From Carnegiea gigantea (lineage: Eukaryota > Streptophyta > Magnoliopsida > Caryophyllales > Cactaceae), in the NCBI GenBank assembly GCA_029747015.1, contig JAKOGI010001187.1, positions 202,001 through 266,000 of the forward strand: a stretch of DNA of 64,000 bases, in the 5' to 3' direction. How positions within the stretch are numbered: position 1 is the first letter of the stretch; each line of letters begins with the position of its first letter. Made by a program: the position numbers and the translations under genes. The notes below the pieces were generated by a model that was not told the origin of the DNA, made no database searches, and worked only from the letters and a program-made list of their open reading frames with translations. Positions 1-13,300 of the stretch are shown here, in pieces.

Positions 1-257
1 CTGTGGACAGTTACCAATAACAATTTCAAGGATCATTGACTGGTCCCACAAATCACCACAAGCCTTTCTGGCATGCTTCGTTCTCGCTCACTCGCTGCCT
101 GATAAACTTCCTAGGAGGTCATCCATCCCAAGATTGCTCTCCATCAAGCAGGCTTAACTGTGGAGTTCTTATGAGTGAGCTCCACGAAAAGAAAGGTGCA
201 CCTTTGGTGATATAAGTAGTCACTTTGATCCTTTTAAGCCACACTCAGGGTGTTACA
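1..257 (-). mobile_element. Cassandra TRIM retrotransposon, LTR cut by the window start
   Basis: On the minus strand this begins with TGTAACACCCTGAGTGTGGC at 257 and runs off the left edge. Positions 101-171 read, on the minus strand, like the 3' half of plant 5S rRNA (AGAACTCCACAGTTAAG and then the GGATG...GACCTCCTAGGAAG block). That is the signature of Cassandra, a small non-autonomous LTR element whose LTRs carry a 5S-derived Pol III promoter. It matches the LTRs at 28068-28802 and 49860-50595 along its length. Whether it is a solo LTR or one end of a whole element cannot be seen. Confidence 0.9.
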
Positions 258-1258
258 CTTCATCATTTGGGGGTAACTTTTGGGTATTTTATGACTTTAC
301 TGGTTGATTTTGGAGTATGCTGGTTGATGTATCATGGTGATCATTTGGAGTTGAGTTGTTCTTGTATATGCCAATCATTCATTTCCTGTCATGAAAAAAA
401 AGGAAAAAAAATGGAAAAGTTTCCATTGAAAAAAGCAAATTGGAAAAATCTCAAAAAAACGCAAAAAGAGCTGTGAATAAGAGTGTTTGGCATGGATGTA
501 TCATTTTATACTCATTTCCAATGGTCAATTTTAATTGGGCGTGTTCTTATTATGTGTTTTTGAGAGAGTGTGCTTATTATAATTGGTGTAAGTGTTGATT
601 GCTTATTAGCTACTTAGCTTTTAGCTCCTCATTTCCCAAATCAATTGTCCCTCTCTTACTTTCAACCCTTAGTCTCATTACAACCCTTTTAAAGTCCTCT
701 TGATTATTGTTTTGCACACTGCATTTTAATAGTGCAGAATTGAGAACTTTAGCAAGCCTATGGTGCTTTATATGAATGGAAGAGAATTGAGTGAACCTTG
801 TTATATTTTAAACACATGAGTGGGAGTGCTCCATATTTTCCTACAGTGAGATTCTACCAGTCACACTTGCATATAATTTCTAAGTGGGGATTCTTGTAGA
901 CGTCATTAGTGGGGATTAAGGATTTTTTGATGTGTACATTGCGTTTATATATGATCTATTGCTTGGGTTGCTTGAGTGATGTGTTTGATTACAATGTGTA
1001 CATCTATTTTTCACGGTGTTGTATATATAAATTTTTGTAAACGAAAAATAAAAAGATTTTTGATTTATTTTAAAATTTTGTGGGTATATCTTTTGCAAAC
1101 TCTCACAAGACTTTCTTCGTCCACTAGGGGTAACCTATAGGTTTAAAGGGCTTATTGCACATGCTAAGTGTAACCGTGATTCTTACAAAAGGGAGTTAGG
1201 ATTTTATTTCTTTTTATAGAATTTTTAGTTTTATTTTACTCGAGGACAAGCAAAACTT
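258..1258. other. AT-rich stretch without a recognisable gene
   Basis: No convincing coding sequence on either strand. The right part leads directly into a polypurine tract at 1259-1271, so some of it may be internal sequence of the LTR element that follows. Confidence 0.4.
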
Positions 1259-2290
1259 AGGTGTGGGGGTATTTATTCAACCATAAATTATGATATTTTA
1301 TACCCTTTTATTATCAAATAATTACTCTAAATAAATTGGTTAATTAGATTTTTAATAATGTTTTTGTTCATTTTGTAGGGATTAGAAAAACTTGGGAAAA
1401 ATAATAAATAATGCTGAAGAAAAGCTTTGGATCAAGCCAAAAATAAGCAAAGGAAGCAGAGCAGGCCCAGTCCGTGAGGCCCGTTTGCGTGCCCAATCCA
1501 GCAGCCCTCCAGCCCAGCCCGAAGCCTCCATTGTCCCTGCTCCCTCTTCCTCTTTAACCATTCATGTGCCATAACCACAACGATCGATTCTCTGTCTTCT
1601 TTCATCATTCCCATTAATTCATTAACTTCATCCGTTACTCTCCACCATCATCAATTAGCAGTTTCAAGCTTTTATTGGGAGAATGAAATGGGAAAATGAA
1701 GGTTTAAGGGGGAGTTCAATTTGGGGGGAGATAAGAGGGGCAGAAAGTAGCAAGAAAAAGGGGGAGTTTCTTTAGTGTTCATTTTGGGTTGTGTTTATTT
1801 TCCTAGTTTTCGAAATTTGTTCTTAGTCCTCAAAATAGTGTAATAGATTATGAGTTTTGTTTGTAATTTCGAGTATTGTGTTGAATTTTACAAGCTCTCA
1901 TGTTGAAACTTTGATTCGCATTCCTTATTTGTCGCGATTTAGACTCATTATGTTGGTGCTTTCGACTCCCTGCACAAAAATCGCAAACAAAATTTTGGTT
2001 TTTGTTCTAATATGGGGTTGAATGCATTTGATATAAGGTTTACCTTCTCTTCATCTTGTCGATTTGAATTTACTGGAAATTGGTATGAAATTGACTCATG
2101 ATACTAATCCTTGGATCTACTTTGATAATGGTTGAAGGTCAGTTAATGGAATAAGTTGAATCAATTTTCAATTTGTAATTGTGTATTAGCTTAGCAATTT
2201 TAGCAACCCAACCTGGACCCATCCCTGAGGACAACATCCATGAACACTACGACGATAAGTTGTATACTTGCAGAAGTTACAATAGTCTGC
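1259..2290 (+). mobile_element. Probable 3' LTR and polypurine tract of a Tat/Ogre-type Ty3/gypsy element
   Basis: A CTCGAGGACAAGCAAAAC motif is followed by the purine tract AGGTGTGGGGGTA (1259-1271), the usual layout just before the 3' LTR of Athila/Tat/Ogre elements. About 950 bp further on, CATCCCTGAGGACAACATCC and then a GTATACTTGCAGAAG motif resemble the U5 end of such LTRs. No pol sequence is visible upstream and exact LTR ends and a target duplication were not found. Family assignment rests on motif layout from established knowledge of these elements, not on a protein domain. Confidence 0.4.
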
Positions 2291-4335
2291 TAATTGTATC
2301 TCAGTTTTTAGTTAGCTATCACCAGACATCCCACTATACAGTTAAGTTGTAACTCCTTCCCACCTCAAATTCAATTCGCATGTATCCTGTTGCACGCAAC
2401 CTCATTAATCATGTAAACAATTGACTAGCTCAAGTATTCTCTCCCTTTCTCTCTCTCCAGCCTTATGTCACATAAATTCACTTTATTTCATAAAACCCAT
2501 AGATTGATCTACTTTCCCACTTGCAAAGAACGTTGCTAGTTTCCCAAAGTCCAACTCACTTCCATGTTTCAAATATGTATTATTCGACATGCATCCTGCA
2601 ATTTTCAGGATAAAATAACCGTTAATTTACACCAACACAGGGCTCTAATCCCCAATGTGCAGGATTATAGATAAGTAAAGATCCAAGTAAAGTAGGCGAG
2701 GGTTAAAACCAATGGAATCGACAATACAATTATCCCACTCTTCAATGTTCTAAAGGTTGAGCTCTTCTGCCCAAGTATACTGATGTTCTGTAACTAGCAT
2801 CCCAAAATTCACAAGTATTATAGAGATATTTTTCCCCCTTATAGCAAAAACGCTCAAGTTAGAAAGGGATTTGAGGAGAAGCAATTATTGCTTGGCTGAA
2901 TTGACTGCAACCTTGCTTTTATATGGGAATCAGAAGGAATTTTTTCGGGGGGTTGTTTTGCTCAATTTTGTTGGAGTGGCATGAAAGGGGGAATGGTTCT
3001 TGGAGGTATAAGAATGGTTTCTGATTCTTGATTCTACTTGTTTGGTTCAACTTAGAAATGAATCCAATGTAAGTTAAAAATGATACTTAAAGGCATGCGT
3101 TTATGTAAATCCGATGGAAAAGAGAGTTTGAGAATTTTACCTTATGGTTGTCATGACATCTGAAATGTAATTTTGGATTAAAAAAAAAAATTATCCAACT
3201 AAACATGGCGTATGGGAATATATGATACCATTCACATACCTACGCTAATACCACCATGAGCCAAATGAGGGCTTAGATCTTTTATATTATGTATCTCTTT
3301 AGTTGGGTAGATTTACTTTTCCGCTAGCATTAACTAGGTTTAGGCAGTGCTGAAGGCAACAGGGCTAAGTTTCCATTGGATTCCCTCAGGGTGCTCATCG
3401 CGGCCCAAAGGCGAGAAACTAATGAAATAATTCAATATTTTCGATTGGAATTTGCCCATGGATTAATTCCAACGTTCAACCTTTAGGTCCTACCTAATCC
3501 AAATAGGTATGTGTGTGTTTAAAAAGAGACGTTCCCTTGAAACATTTGTTCGTACCTTTCTCTATTTTCGTGCTATCCAATGAAACTAACAATACTACAG
3601 TATCCAGTTGTTCAATATCCTTAAGATGTGTCAGTAATGAAATACCAAGAAAACACCTCGAATGAAAAGGCATCACACAATTCCGCTTGCGAACTACAGC
3701 AAGACCAAGTTCAATTGCCGACGTTCTGCAATGGAAAACCTTGGCAACTCAAGTCCGTTTGCGAACTACAGCAAGACAAAATTCAATTGTCGACGTTCTG
3801 CAATGGAAAACCTTGCAACTCAAGTCCTTTTGCGATCACCGACGTTAAACATCTTCAAATGCTTACATATGCCAATCAATTTCATTTCTCAGATAACAGA
3901 CCAAATATCCGAGCAAAACGACGCTAGAGAAACTATATGCGCAAAACAACATAATCTTTTGGGACAAAGAAGTAATCAGCAACCATCCAATTCTTGAACC
4001 ACTTGTTAACCTTGGATCAGAGTCAGTTTTTAGTAGCATAACTTTTTTAATAAATTAACCACAATTACAGAGTCCTCTACCTTAGCTTACAATTTGCCAG
4101 ATCAAAATTTGGAGCTTTAACAAACTTATTAGATGCGGCTACCTGAATATTGCACCAATCCCCATCCCAAAAACAGCCCAACAAAACATCTTTCCAGATC
4201 TAAAATCAATCGAACAATGATTGCTCAATGTTCTTGTTTTTGGGCTTCCCCGCTTTCAGTTGGTGCAGTAGCTATGATGTATTTCCCCACTGTCAGTAGA
4301 TGGGCATACATGGTTTTACTGACTAACATCAGGAT
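2291..4335. other. Region downstream of the TPR gene, no gene seen
   Basis: Lies beyond the stop codon of the minus-strand TPR gene, so its right end should include that gene's 3' UTR. Apart from a 72-bp tandem duplication at 3682-3830 nothing was recognised. The open frames across the duplication (3628-3997) resemble no known family. Confidence 0.4.
3682..3830. repeat. 72-bp tandem duplication
   Basis: The segment with GCGAACTACAGCAAGAC and ACGTTCTGCAATGGAAAACC occurs twice, 72 bp apart (for example 3691 and 3763, 3721 and 3793). The copies differ by a few substitutions and a one-base deletion. The period is a multiple of three, which keeps the overlapping frame open but is weak evidence of coding. 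Confidence 0.85.
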
Positions 4336-7300
4336 TTAGAGGGCCCTGTATATTCGAGCATCGACAACCGGAACTTTAGTAGAAGTCTCAGAGATATCCA
4401 GCACTTCAGCCAGTGACAGTCGACGATTCCTCCACACAGCCTCTGCCCAACACTTCATTCTTTTCCCTTCAGCCTTCCTATTTTCCTGGATGCCAAGTAC
4501 TTCAGCATACGCTCCTGCACAAGCAATCGACGGGTGTCAAGAAGCTGTATTGATATCACGAGAAACATGTCTTCATCATTGTTCGAGAAAAAAAGTAAAT
4601 CTTAGAACAAAGTCATGTAGAACTGCTGGTAAAACCAAGTGAATGCATGTATGTGATAACCTTTTTCTCTCAAATAAATACAGACAAATAAAAATGTTGA
4701 AAGATTAGGTAAGCATCCCGCTTCTATGGGAGAAATACAAAGGTTTCACAAACTGCTCGATAGTATTTACTTTCATTAATGTGGTTCTTATTGAATGCAG
4801 AAAGCTAAGAACATAAACGTCGTCATAAATCAGGGAAGAAGCAATAGAACATAAACTTCGACATACATCAGGGAAGAATCAATACAGCACAATCCTGAGT
4901 TTCCAAATTCATGCAGGAAAGAAGCATACCTCTTGCGAGGGTAATGATGTCCCTTTTCTCCAGGTTTTCACTGACTTTCACCACATCACCTCTTGCATCT
5001 GCAGAAAGAAAGCTGTTATTCAATAATTTGCCCATGTATAGATATGATATGAAGCCAGCTTAATTGTGTCATACCATCTGTCTCCAAAGCAGGAGCCTTT
5101 AGCAAATCTAAAGCCTTTCGGTAGAGGCCCTGCATATAGCAAAAAGGCCACTAAGTAGGACATCTCATGACATCGGCACTTCTTTTATTATAAAATAAAA
5201 CATTAAAAAAAACTGAAATATCATCCCACTAGCCAAAAGCACAACGGTAGAGCTTCTTATAATTCTGCATCGCACACACTGTAAGGGGTACTAAGCTACA
5301 TCCTTTTAGCATTCTAACTAAAATAATTTTTGTTGAGTACTTATATCACGCGTCTACGGCCACATGCACCTGCCTACGCCACTATTCCCAACATGCATCG
5401 GCCTACACTCCCACCTAGCATCCACACCCTGAACATCAACAGCCCCAAACGCTGACAGGCAGCCAGAGCATCACCACTGCTAGCAACTCCAACAGTGGCC
5501 TTTCTCAACTCCTAGTCTCTCTCCCATTTCCCCTAGTCCCCGTAATCCTCCAATGCCCCACCGCCACCCCAAAAAAACCAAAAAAAAAAAAAAAAAAATC
5601 CTTTCAGAGTCGTTCCCCGAGCACCAGGGATCACCACTAGTTGTCCACCCTCTTCTCAAGTACATAGACCTATTTTGGCCTCTCTCGATTGCGCCCCCCC
5701 CCCCCGGGGAAAAAAAGAAACAAAGCAAGCCCAGTCACTATGAAGCCAGCAAATTCTGTCCCATCACGACATATTTGTGTGTCAAATTCAAACAAATCCG
5801 AAAATCTTGCCATCTAATAAACTAATGCAGAGCATGACACACAAGAGAGCTCCCAAGATCCAAATCAAGGCCAAGTAACCAATCAAGGTCAAGGAGATCA
5901 AGGTAACCAGATTACACCTAGCTAGATTCAATCCTTGTTCCCTTGCTCTAAACCAAAATTAAGCACTGTTTTGGATGGCATGATTCCAGGAGTTTCCAAG
6001 ATCTCCTATGGCAAGTCCCACTTTGTTGGACTCCCTAAGAAGTCTATTTTCAGCAAGGGAACTCAATTTTAGCCTATACCATAGGCATTTTGTTACATTG
6101 GTCCAAAACAGTGAAGGTATACCGGGAAGGTCCAGTTTAGCCGTCTTGGAAGATTAGGTGGAATCACCACCTAAAACCTTATTTAGGGTCAATATTTTTG
6201 CTTGGGATGATAGCCAACATCTAAAAATTCAATCCATAAAGAGAAATCCAAATCATAACCAGTTCTTCAGGGGATTCCAACTACATTTTGCCAACCATTG
6301 CAGTTTGCAGCTATTCTAGACCTGATTCAAGTTTTTGGCTGTTTACCCCACCTAAACCTGATTTAGGCCTGATTTTTCTACTCGGGAGAATCATTAACAT
6401 CCTAAGGATCCAGGATATACATTAAAATCAATTCTTAATCAAGTGGAGGTTTGGGAGTCACCTTGATCAAGTTCAGTGTTTAACCAGGCCCATTAAGCTA
6501 AAATAAACTGTTTTGACTTTGCCTAAGGATTTCCTTAATCAAGAGGGTTTGCTCACCTGCTAGCTTGCTTCTCTGGTTGCTTAGGCTTCTAGAAATATCA
6601 TCATTGCTCTCTTTGCAGCTTTGGCAGCCGACTTGGCCAATTGATCTTTGAAGTGAAAGCCACTTGCCCTCGGATTGGATGGCTGCAAAGTGCAACCTGT
6701 AGCCTACCTTTTCTCTCTCCAGCATGTGAAAGTGGATTGTTCAGGGTTAATCAATCATGTTTTAGGCCTTGATTAGTTCTAAACAGATTGTATTAGTCAC
6801 ACTCATACTCATGATTAGCTTAAGCTAAAATTATTTTGCAAAATAGTTTAGTTAAGCCGAATTACTTAAGCTTAGGAGCTTGGGTCCTTGCTTGCTAGCT
6901 TGTGGACGTGTATATATACTTGCTAGGCAGCTTGTTCAAAGGACCATTGATGAATGAAAACCTTCAGTTTCGAGTTTTAACTCAAACACTCTAAAATCTC
7001 TCTTTAATCAATCTGAGTTGGTTGTTAACTAGAGCGGATTCATTTAAGATAAATCTGGTGGCCTAGCCTTTAGGATTTGGAGGGTGGATTCCTGAATCAG
7101 CTTGGGTGGTGGTTTGGCCTTTATCCCATTCATATCTCCCTATTTTGGTTCTGTTCCATTGCTAAATCAAAGCTAAGTCCAGTCCAAATTGCAAACCGGT
7201 TCCATTGCTTGAGTTTCTTCAAGGCTCATGCATCAAAGTGGTATCAGAGCATAATCTGGTCAGTTTGCTTCTTGTTCTTACCTTTGCAATCTTCCTCTGT

Positions 7301-10300
7301 TCTTGAAACCACTTTTCCAGCAACTACAAAGAACCCCCTCAAGCCCAAACACACACCCAGCGACAAAAGCACCCGAACTCCTCAAACAGCCTTAAAACCT
7401 TATTTCAACCCACAACCGGGAGAGAGGAAACTAAACCTTCCCAAACTAGAGTACCTAGGGGTTTAATCGAGGAGGCTCGTGAGTTAGGGAGAGGGAATGC
7501 CATACTCCAGCTTCAAAGGGATGTCCAAACACTTACCACCAGTCTAGCTGATACTCTAGCCAGAGTAGAAGATGATCTCGGAGCGCCTAGAAGGCGAGAA
7601 AGAGTTCAGCCTAAGAATGATCTAACTCCATATCATTCATCTTCTTCCCAGGATAAACACTCACCTAGGGGTAGGAGAAGGCCAACTAGAAACAATGAGG
7701 AGGATTTGAGGGATATGAAATTTGATCCCCAGATTTTAAAGGAACCTTGAATCCGGGTGTGTATCTAGAATGGATTCAAACTGTGGAGAGATTCTTTGAG
7801 GTTAAGGGCTATTTTGATGAAAAGTCCTTTGAAGTAGCCAATAGGAGAAGGCCAACTAGAAACAATGAAGATGATTTGAGGGATATGAAATTTGATCCCC
7901 AGATTTTAAAGGAACCTTGAATCCGGATGTGGATCTAGAATGGATTCAAACTGTGGAGAGATTCTTTGAGGTTAAGGGCTATTTTGATGAAAAGTCCTTT
8001 GAAGTAGCCATTCTAAAGCTCAAAAAGTATGCTTCCCGTTGGTATGAAAATACCAAAAGACTACGAGCTAAACAAGTAAAGCCACGGATCAATACTTGGT
8101 CCAAGTTGAGAAAGTTAATGATCAGGAGGTTTTCTGCCTGAGGGTTATAAGAGGGATCTCTAACTTAGAGTGTCCTCCCTAACACAAGGTCGAATTAGTG
8201 TGGAGGAATACATTAGGGAATTTGAGCAACTCAAGATAAGAAGCGAGATAGAAGAAGAACCAAAACAAGCCGTTGTGAGGTTTCTAAAAGGGTTGGATCA
8301 AAGCATAGCTGAAAAGGTTGATCTCCAACCCTACTGGAGACTGGAGTTTTGAGGATATGTGTAAGCTGGCTATCAAGGTTGAAAAGCATTCCAAAAACAA
8401 AGAACCATTTACAAGCTCATACTCTCGTCCTAACTCGCCCACCTAAAAGGTATCCCTACTTGATGAGAAATTAGAGATTTTTGAGATTTGTCCTTGTAAT
8501 TCTTTAAAGCAATGAGAGGTCTTAGAATTAACTTACTCAAGACATCTTATGCTAATTAGAGAGGCACCAAACTTGATCGCTTGATGCAAGTTTTTTGTTG
8601 TGTGGTTGAATATTTCTATCTAACCCTAGTTGTCCTCTAGGTACTCCACGTACATGACAACAGAGCAATTTGAAAGCCAATTGCCAAAAGGTGCCATGAG
8701 AGATTGTGATGGAGATCCCTCAAGGAAGAATGTTTAAGGCATTCAAATAAGCTTAGATAAATCACATTCAGTGGTCAAAGTCCAAAAAAAGGCCTTTATT
8801 TTGCTAAGGAACACAAACAGCAGGTCACCGGCTCAAATCAGAATACAAGTTCAGTTTTGTGTCCTTTATTACTTCGACTTCCATGAGATTTAACTTCAAT
8901 ATTTTGCCATGAGTTTGAAGTTCAGGAAGTCAGCTTTCCAATAAAGCAAGTTCCAAGTCGTTTGGGCTTCATTTGGCCACCCAAATCAACTATTAAATCC
9001 AAACTATCCAGACTGCCTGGTTGAACCAGAATGTACCCGGCTTTGTGTTCTTAATTACTTAAGCCTCCTTGAGGTTTAAGTTTGATATTTTTTGATATTT
9101 TTGTTCCTTAAGATCTTATCTTTCAGGGCATGTAAAAATATTTGGGTTAAATCATGCAAAAATAGTAGAACCAGGCTGTTTTTATAAACCGTGGACACTG
9201 GACCCAGTTTTGAGCAATCTCAAGTTTCTAAGGAGTTGCGGCAGCAAATCAAGTCCAAAAACTGAATTTCCACCTGGAGGAGTTAGACGACATCTCAAGG
9301 TTTCCTCCCATGTAAGGAAATCCAGATCATCCCCTCTTTTTGCATGTGAAATGTGGCGTCCAAAACCAGCCAGAAAACTGCCAGTATTGCTAGCTGCTGC
9401 TCTGGAGAGTTCTCAACAATCTAAGGGTCAAGTCACGTCTAAACACCTTACTTAGCTGGTTTAAAGGAGTTTAGACATAATAATGAAGCTTTCTACTCAA
9501 CCACAAAGGGAACCAATGAGAAACAAGTAAAGAAAGGCAGCAAGGTTCCTATTGGCTAGCCATAAAGTGCAAAGGAGACAAGCCACTTTTTGCTTTTTCT
9601 CTCACATAAGGGGAGCTGCTTGTGTGCTTGCTCACTTGTTTGCTTAGTTAGGCTGATTGTAATCAATGTAATCTAGCTTATTTTGGTGCATAAAGTTGTA
9701 ATTAGTTTGATTAAATCGTGTTTAATTGAAACCAGTTTGACTAAGCTAGATTAGGCTAGATTAAGTTAGATTAGAAGTTTCCTAACCTTGAAGAAACCTC
9801 CTAAACCTTTTCTGGCAGCCTAGGACGTTTATATGAGGGCCTTAGGGGCTTCATTTTATAACAAAGCTTTGAATATCAATAGAAATCAGATTTGAGAGCA
9901 TTGCTCTTGTTTCTCTTAAAACACTAAACTTGCTTATCTCTAACTTGGCCGGTTAGGGTGTTGTTCAAGTGTAGTCTTAAACTTGATTAAGTGGTGTTTT
10001 TGTATCTTAATCATAGTTTAAGGGCCCTAATCTTGTTCTTGGTGGTGTTTCTGTATCCTTGAACAAGCTTAGTTCTACCTAGATTAGTCTTTGGTGGTGA
10101 TTTCTGTATGCAAAGATTAGTTTAGTATCTATCCTTTCTTTTCCTTTTCTCATTTAGAATCCCTTGATTCTAAATCCATCCCCCCCGTACGTTTTAGCTT
10201 ATTCACAACCAGCTTATAACGTGCCATCCTCTTGAGTTATCCTTGATTGTACTCTCTCTTGGTTTTAAGCTTTTGTTCTTGAATTGAGCTTTAGCATAGA

Positions 10301-13300
10301 CCCTCGGCAGATACATCAGATTGGGGAGATGTAGTCAAAGTTGTTTAAATTGGAAGTTGACTATGTTATTGAGCACTTTGCCATAATGTCCCATATAAGC
10401 ATGTCTTCATTTATCGTTCCATTTATCTTGACTTTCTAACTGACATCAATGGACTCCTCTAAGTGGGGCAATGCTTCCCATCCTGCCCAAAAGGAAGCAA
10501 TAGGCATTAGACCTCTTTGTACAAGGAACGATGATGCCAAAGTTAAAGTTGACAAACTTACCTCAAGGACAAGTGGCTCAAGATTTATATCTTTTGGAGG
10601 ATATGGAACAGTTTGTTCTTCCTAATTGATGTTACTAATAGTTCTTTGGGTAGGAATTAGCGACGTTGTACGATGCATGGTTAGCATCCATTTACCATTT
10701 CAGTATTTATAATTACTATGTATTTTTCGTAATATGCATAATTATTATTTCTGTAAACCCCCCCCCCCAAAAAAAAAAGAGGGGGCGCTATGCGGCCTTG
10801 CTTGCATGCATAAATGTTGTAACCCTACAACCCTATTTCAAAGGGATCACAGTCAAAAGTTTCTATGATGGACTACTCAAGGGTATAGTTGTACAAACTT
10901 CCCACCCAAGTGCACCCACCCCCCCGGCGGAGTGGATTTTAGTGTATCAACCACCAATACCACCAAGATCTCCCAAAGCCAATGGACTCCTATGCTCGCC
11001 AGGGACTCAGGGTAATGGCAACTAGGATTCCCACTCTATTCGGGAACCTAAGGTGTACTCTCGAGACTAAATCCTTTCTTAGCGATAGCTCCTAACCCAA
11101 AATGTCTCAAAATGAAAATAGGCTTTCCAAGCGCGTAAAAAAGGAAAGCGGGTACAAATAGACCATGCCTCGCCAAGATCAGCTTAGTGACAAGATAAGC
11201 TTAGTGCAGCAAGCATAAGTTTCAGAAAAAATTAGCAGCAACTTACCACCAAAACGTTCACAAATGGAAACCCAAAAAAATTAATAATAAATATGCCTTG
11301 TCAAAATCATGCTTTCATTATTCGACTCAGGGTGTGGGATTTCATGTAAATCACGATGGCCTTAGATCGAAATGCTTAAAAGGTTCAATTGATCTCTTAG
11401 CCAAAGGGGCTCTTCTAAGTTATTTCCAAACTTGCTCAAAAAGGGCTAAATAATTATTGGCGCAATCTAACTTTTGTCACATATTAATTCAAAGCACCCT
11501 TGTGCTAAATAATTTTTGGGGAATCAAATAAATCAACCCTCGTTTAAAGCAGTTTTGGATATGTCTAAGGCGAACAAAGCAAGGTTTAAACCGGTTTAAG
11601 CTCACAGTTCACAAGATCATGTAACTTAAAGTTTAAACCAACTTAAAGTTTAAACCAACGGTAACAGCCCAAAACTCTGTAGTTTGCTACGAACACAGCA
11701 CACGTACAACACGTAAGCCCAAACAAAAGGAGGATAGGGCTGAACTGAGGTCGACTGCCGGGTTCATAGACACGGTCCTTAGCTGAGGCATTGCTGAACC
11801 GGCCAGCAGAACCTTCCTTTCAACCTCCCACCATCATCACTCGCACATCATACTAACCACAACAGAGGGGGCACAGTTGAGCCGGGGCGAGCTACTGCCT
11901 GCTTCACAGACGTGGATTGCTATAAGTGGGCTTAAAAGGAAGAGTATACAAATGTGTGACGTTTTCTTAGGGTTTTCAAAGGGAAGAGTGTGGTTTGAAA
12001 TGTTTTATGAGCTAGGAGACTAGTGCTAATATGAACTCGTTCTCGCGAGATGAGGGTAGGAGTCCAATTGACTTTGGGAGGCCCCAACAATACAAAAATT
12101 CATGGGTTGAGATTGCCACTCAAAGAGAACGGTACTCTTGAGTTGGATGCCCTAGAAAGAACCTTTTTACTCGAATGAAGTGAGTGATTTGGCTATGTAT
12201 AAGCTAATTCAAGTTGCTTCTTTAAAAATGCAATAATTTATGAAAATATATTCGGCAGAATCAGCCACTGTCTTCTTTTGGGGAAAAGCTTTACACTAGC
12301 GTGCATGTGACTCGTTTTAAGTGATTTAAAGTAACTTCACTGCTTTTAAGCTATCTTTGAATGCTAATTGTCTTTCAAAGCAAGAAAACCCCCTTTGCCT
12401 AGTGCTTAAAGAGTCATGGTGCAGTATTTGGGTTATAAATGTCTCAACCCTGCCCTTTGGTTGCCGCAGGTTGAAAGGCTGAGTTGGTTTATTAACTTGT
12501 GCCTAGTATTCTATTATTATCTATCATGCCTTGTCGTTGCTACACATTCGCATTGTGTGCAAACTTTTGATTTTTCAGGATGTAGATTACTCATTAAGCA
12601 TGTGGTAGCTCATCCCCCCTCCCTTTTTTTCCCACATACAACTCTTCAAGAGAGCACATTGGAGTAGATAATGGATTGTTTCTTGCGTTACCTTTGGGAA
12701 CTTGTGCTAAACATGAAATGTAGATATGTAAGATGTAGAGTGAGTCGACTTTGAGTCGGGGAATTGTAATAAATGCACACTAGTCTTCAGGAATCACATA
12801 TTGTTTAGTTGTCACTCTGGATGGTCATTGAGCTTGTTAGATACAGTTGTTGTGTTTTTACTTACAGGTATCAGTGTAGGCTATAAGCCTATGGACCATG
12901 CTCAATTTCTAGGAAATCCTTGTATCGCCTATAGATTTCTTCACTTTGGCATTACTCTTTTTCTACTTAACAATGGTGATTGGGAAAGAAAAAACTATTA
13001 AGACGATTTTGGCTCTTGGAGTTTCACAGATGAATCCCTTGGCCATTCAGCTGACTACATGGGTTAAAAGAAACCAATAGATTTTTGACATAAAATCTGT
13101 CATAAAACATTGAGCAGCTGGATTCACATACGTCATCATAAATGGTATCAAACATTTTTGGTTTTCCAAATAACATCATTCGTGATAGCTTTAAGGCTTA
13201 TTGATTTTTGTTTTCCCCTCATTTTGTGTGTGCATGGCATCTGCTTGGTTTCTATTAATATTATTTTATTATTCATAAAAAAATTCAAAATGGAAAATAG

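Noticed and set aside
3628..3997. Two overlapping open frames across the 72-bp duplication
   Set aside because: Openness comes from the in-phase repeat; no homology recognised and two frames are equally open.
5480..5825. Open frames around poly-A and poly-C runs
   Set aside because: Low-complexity runs within the TPR intron.
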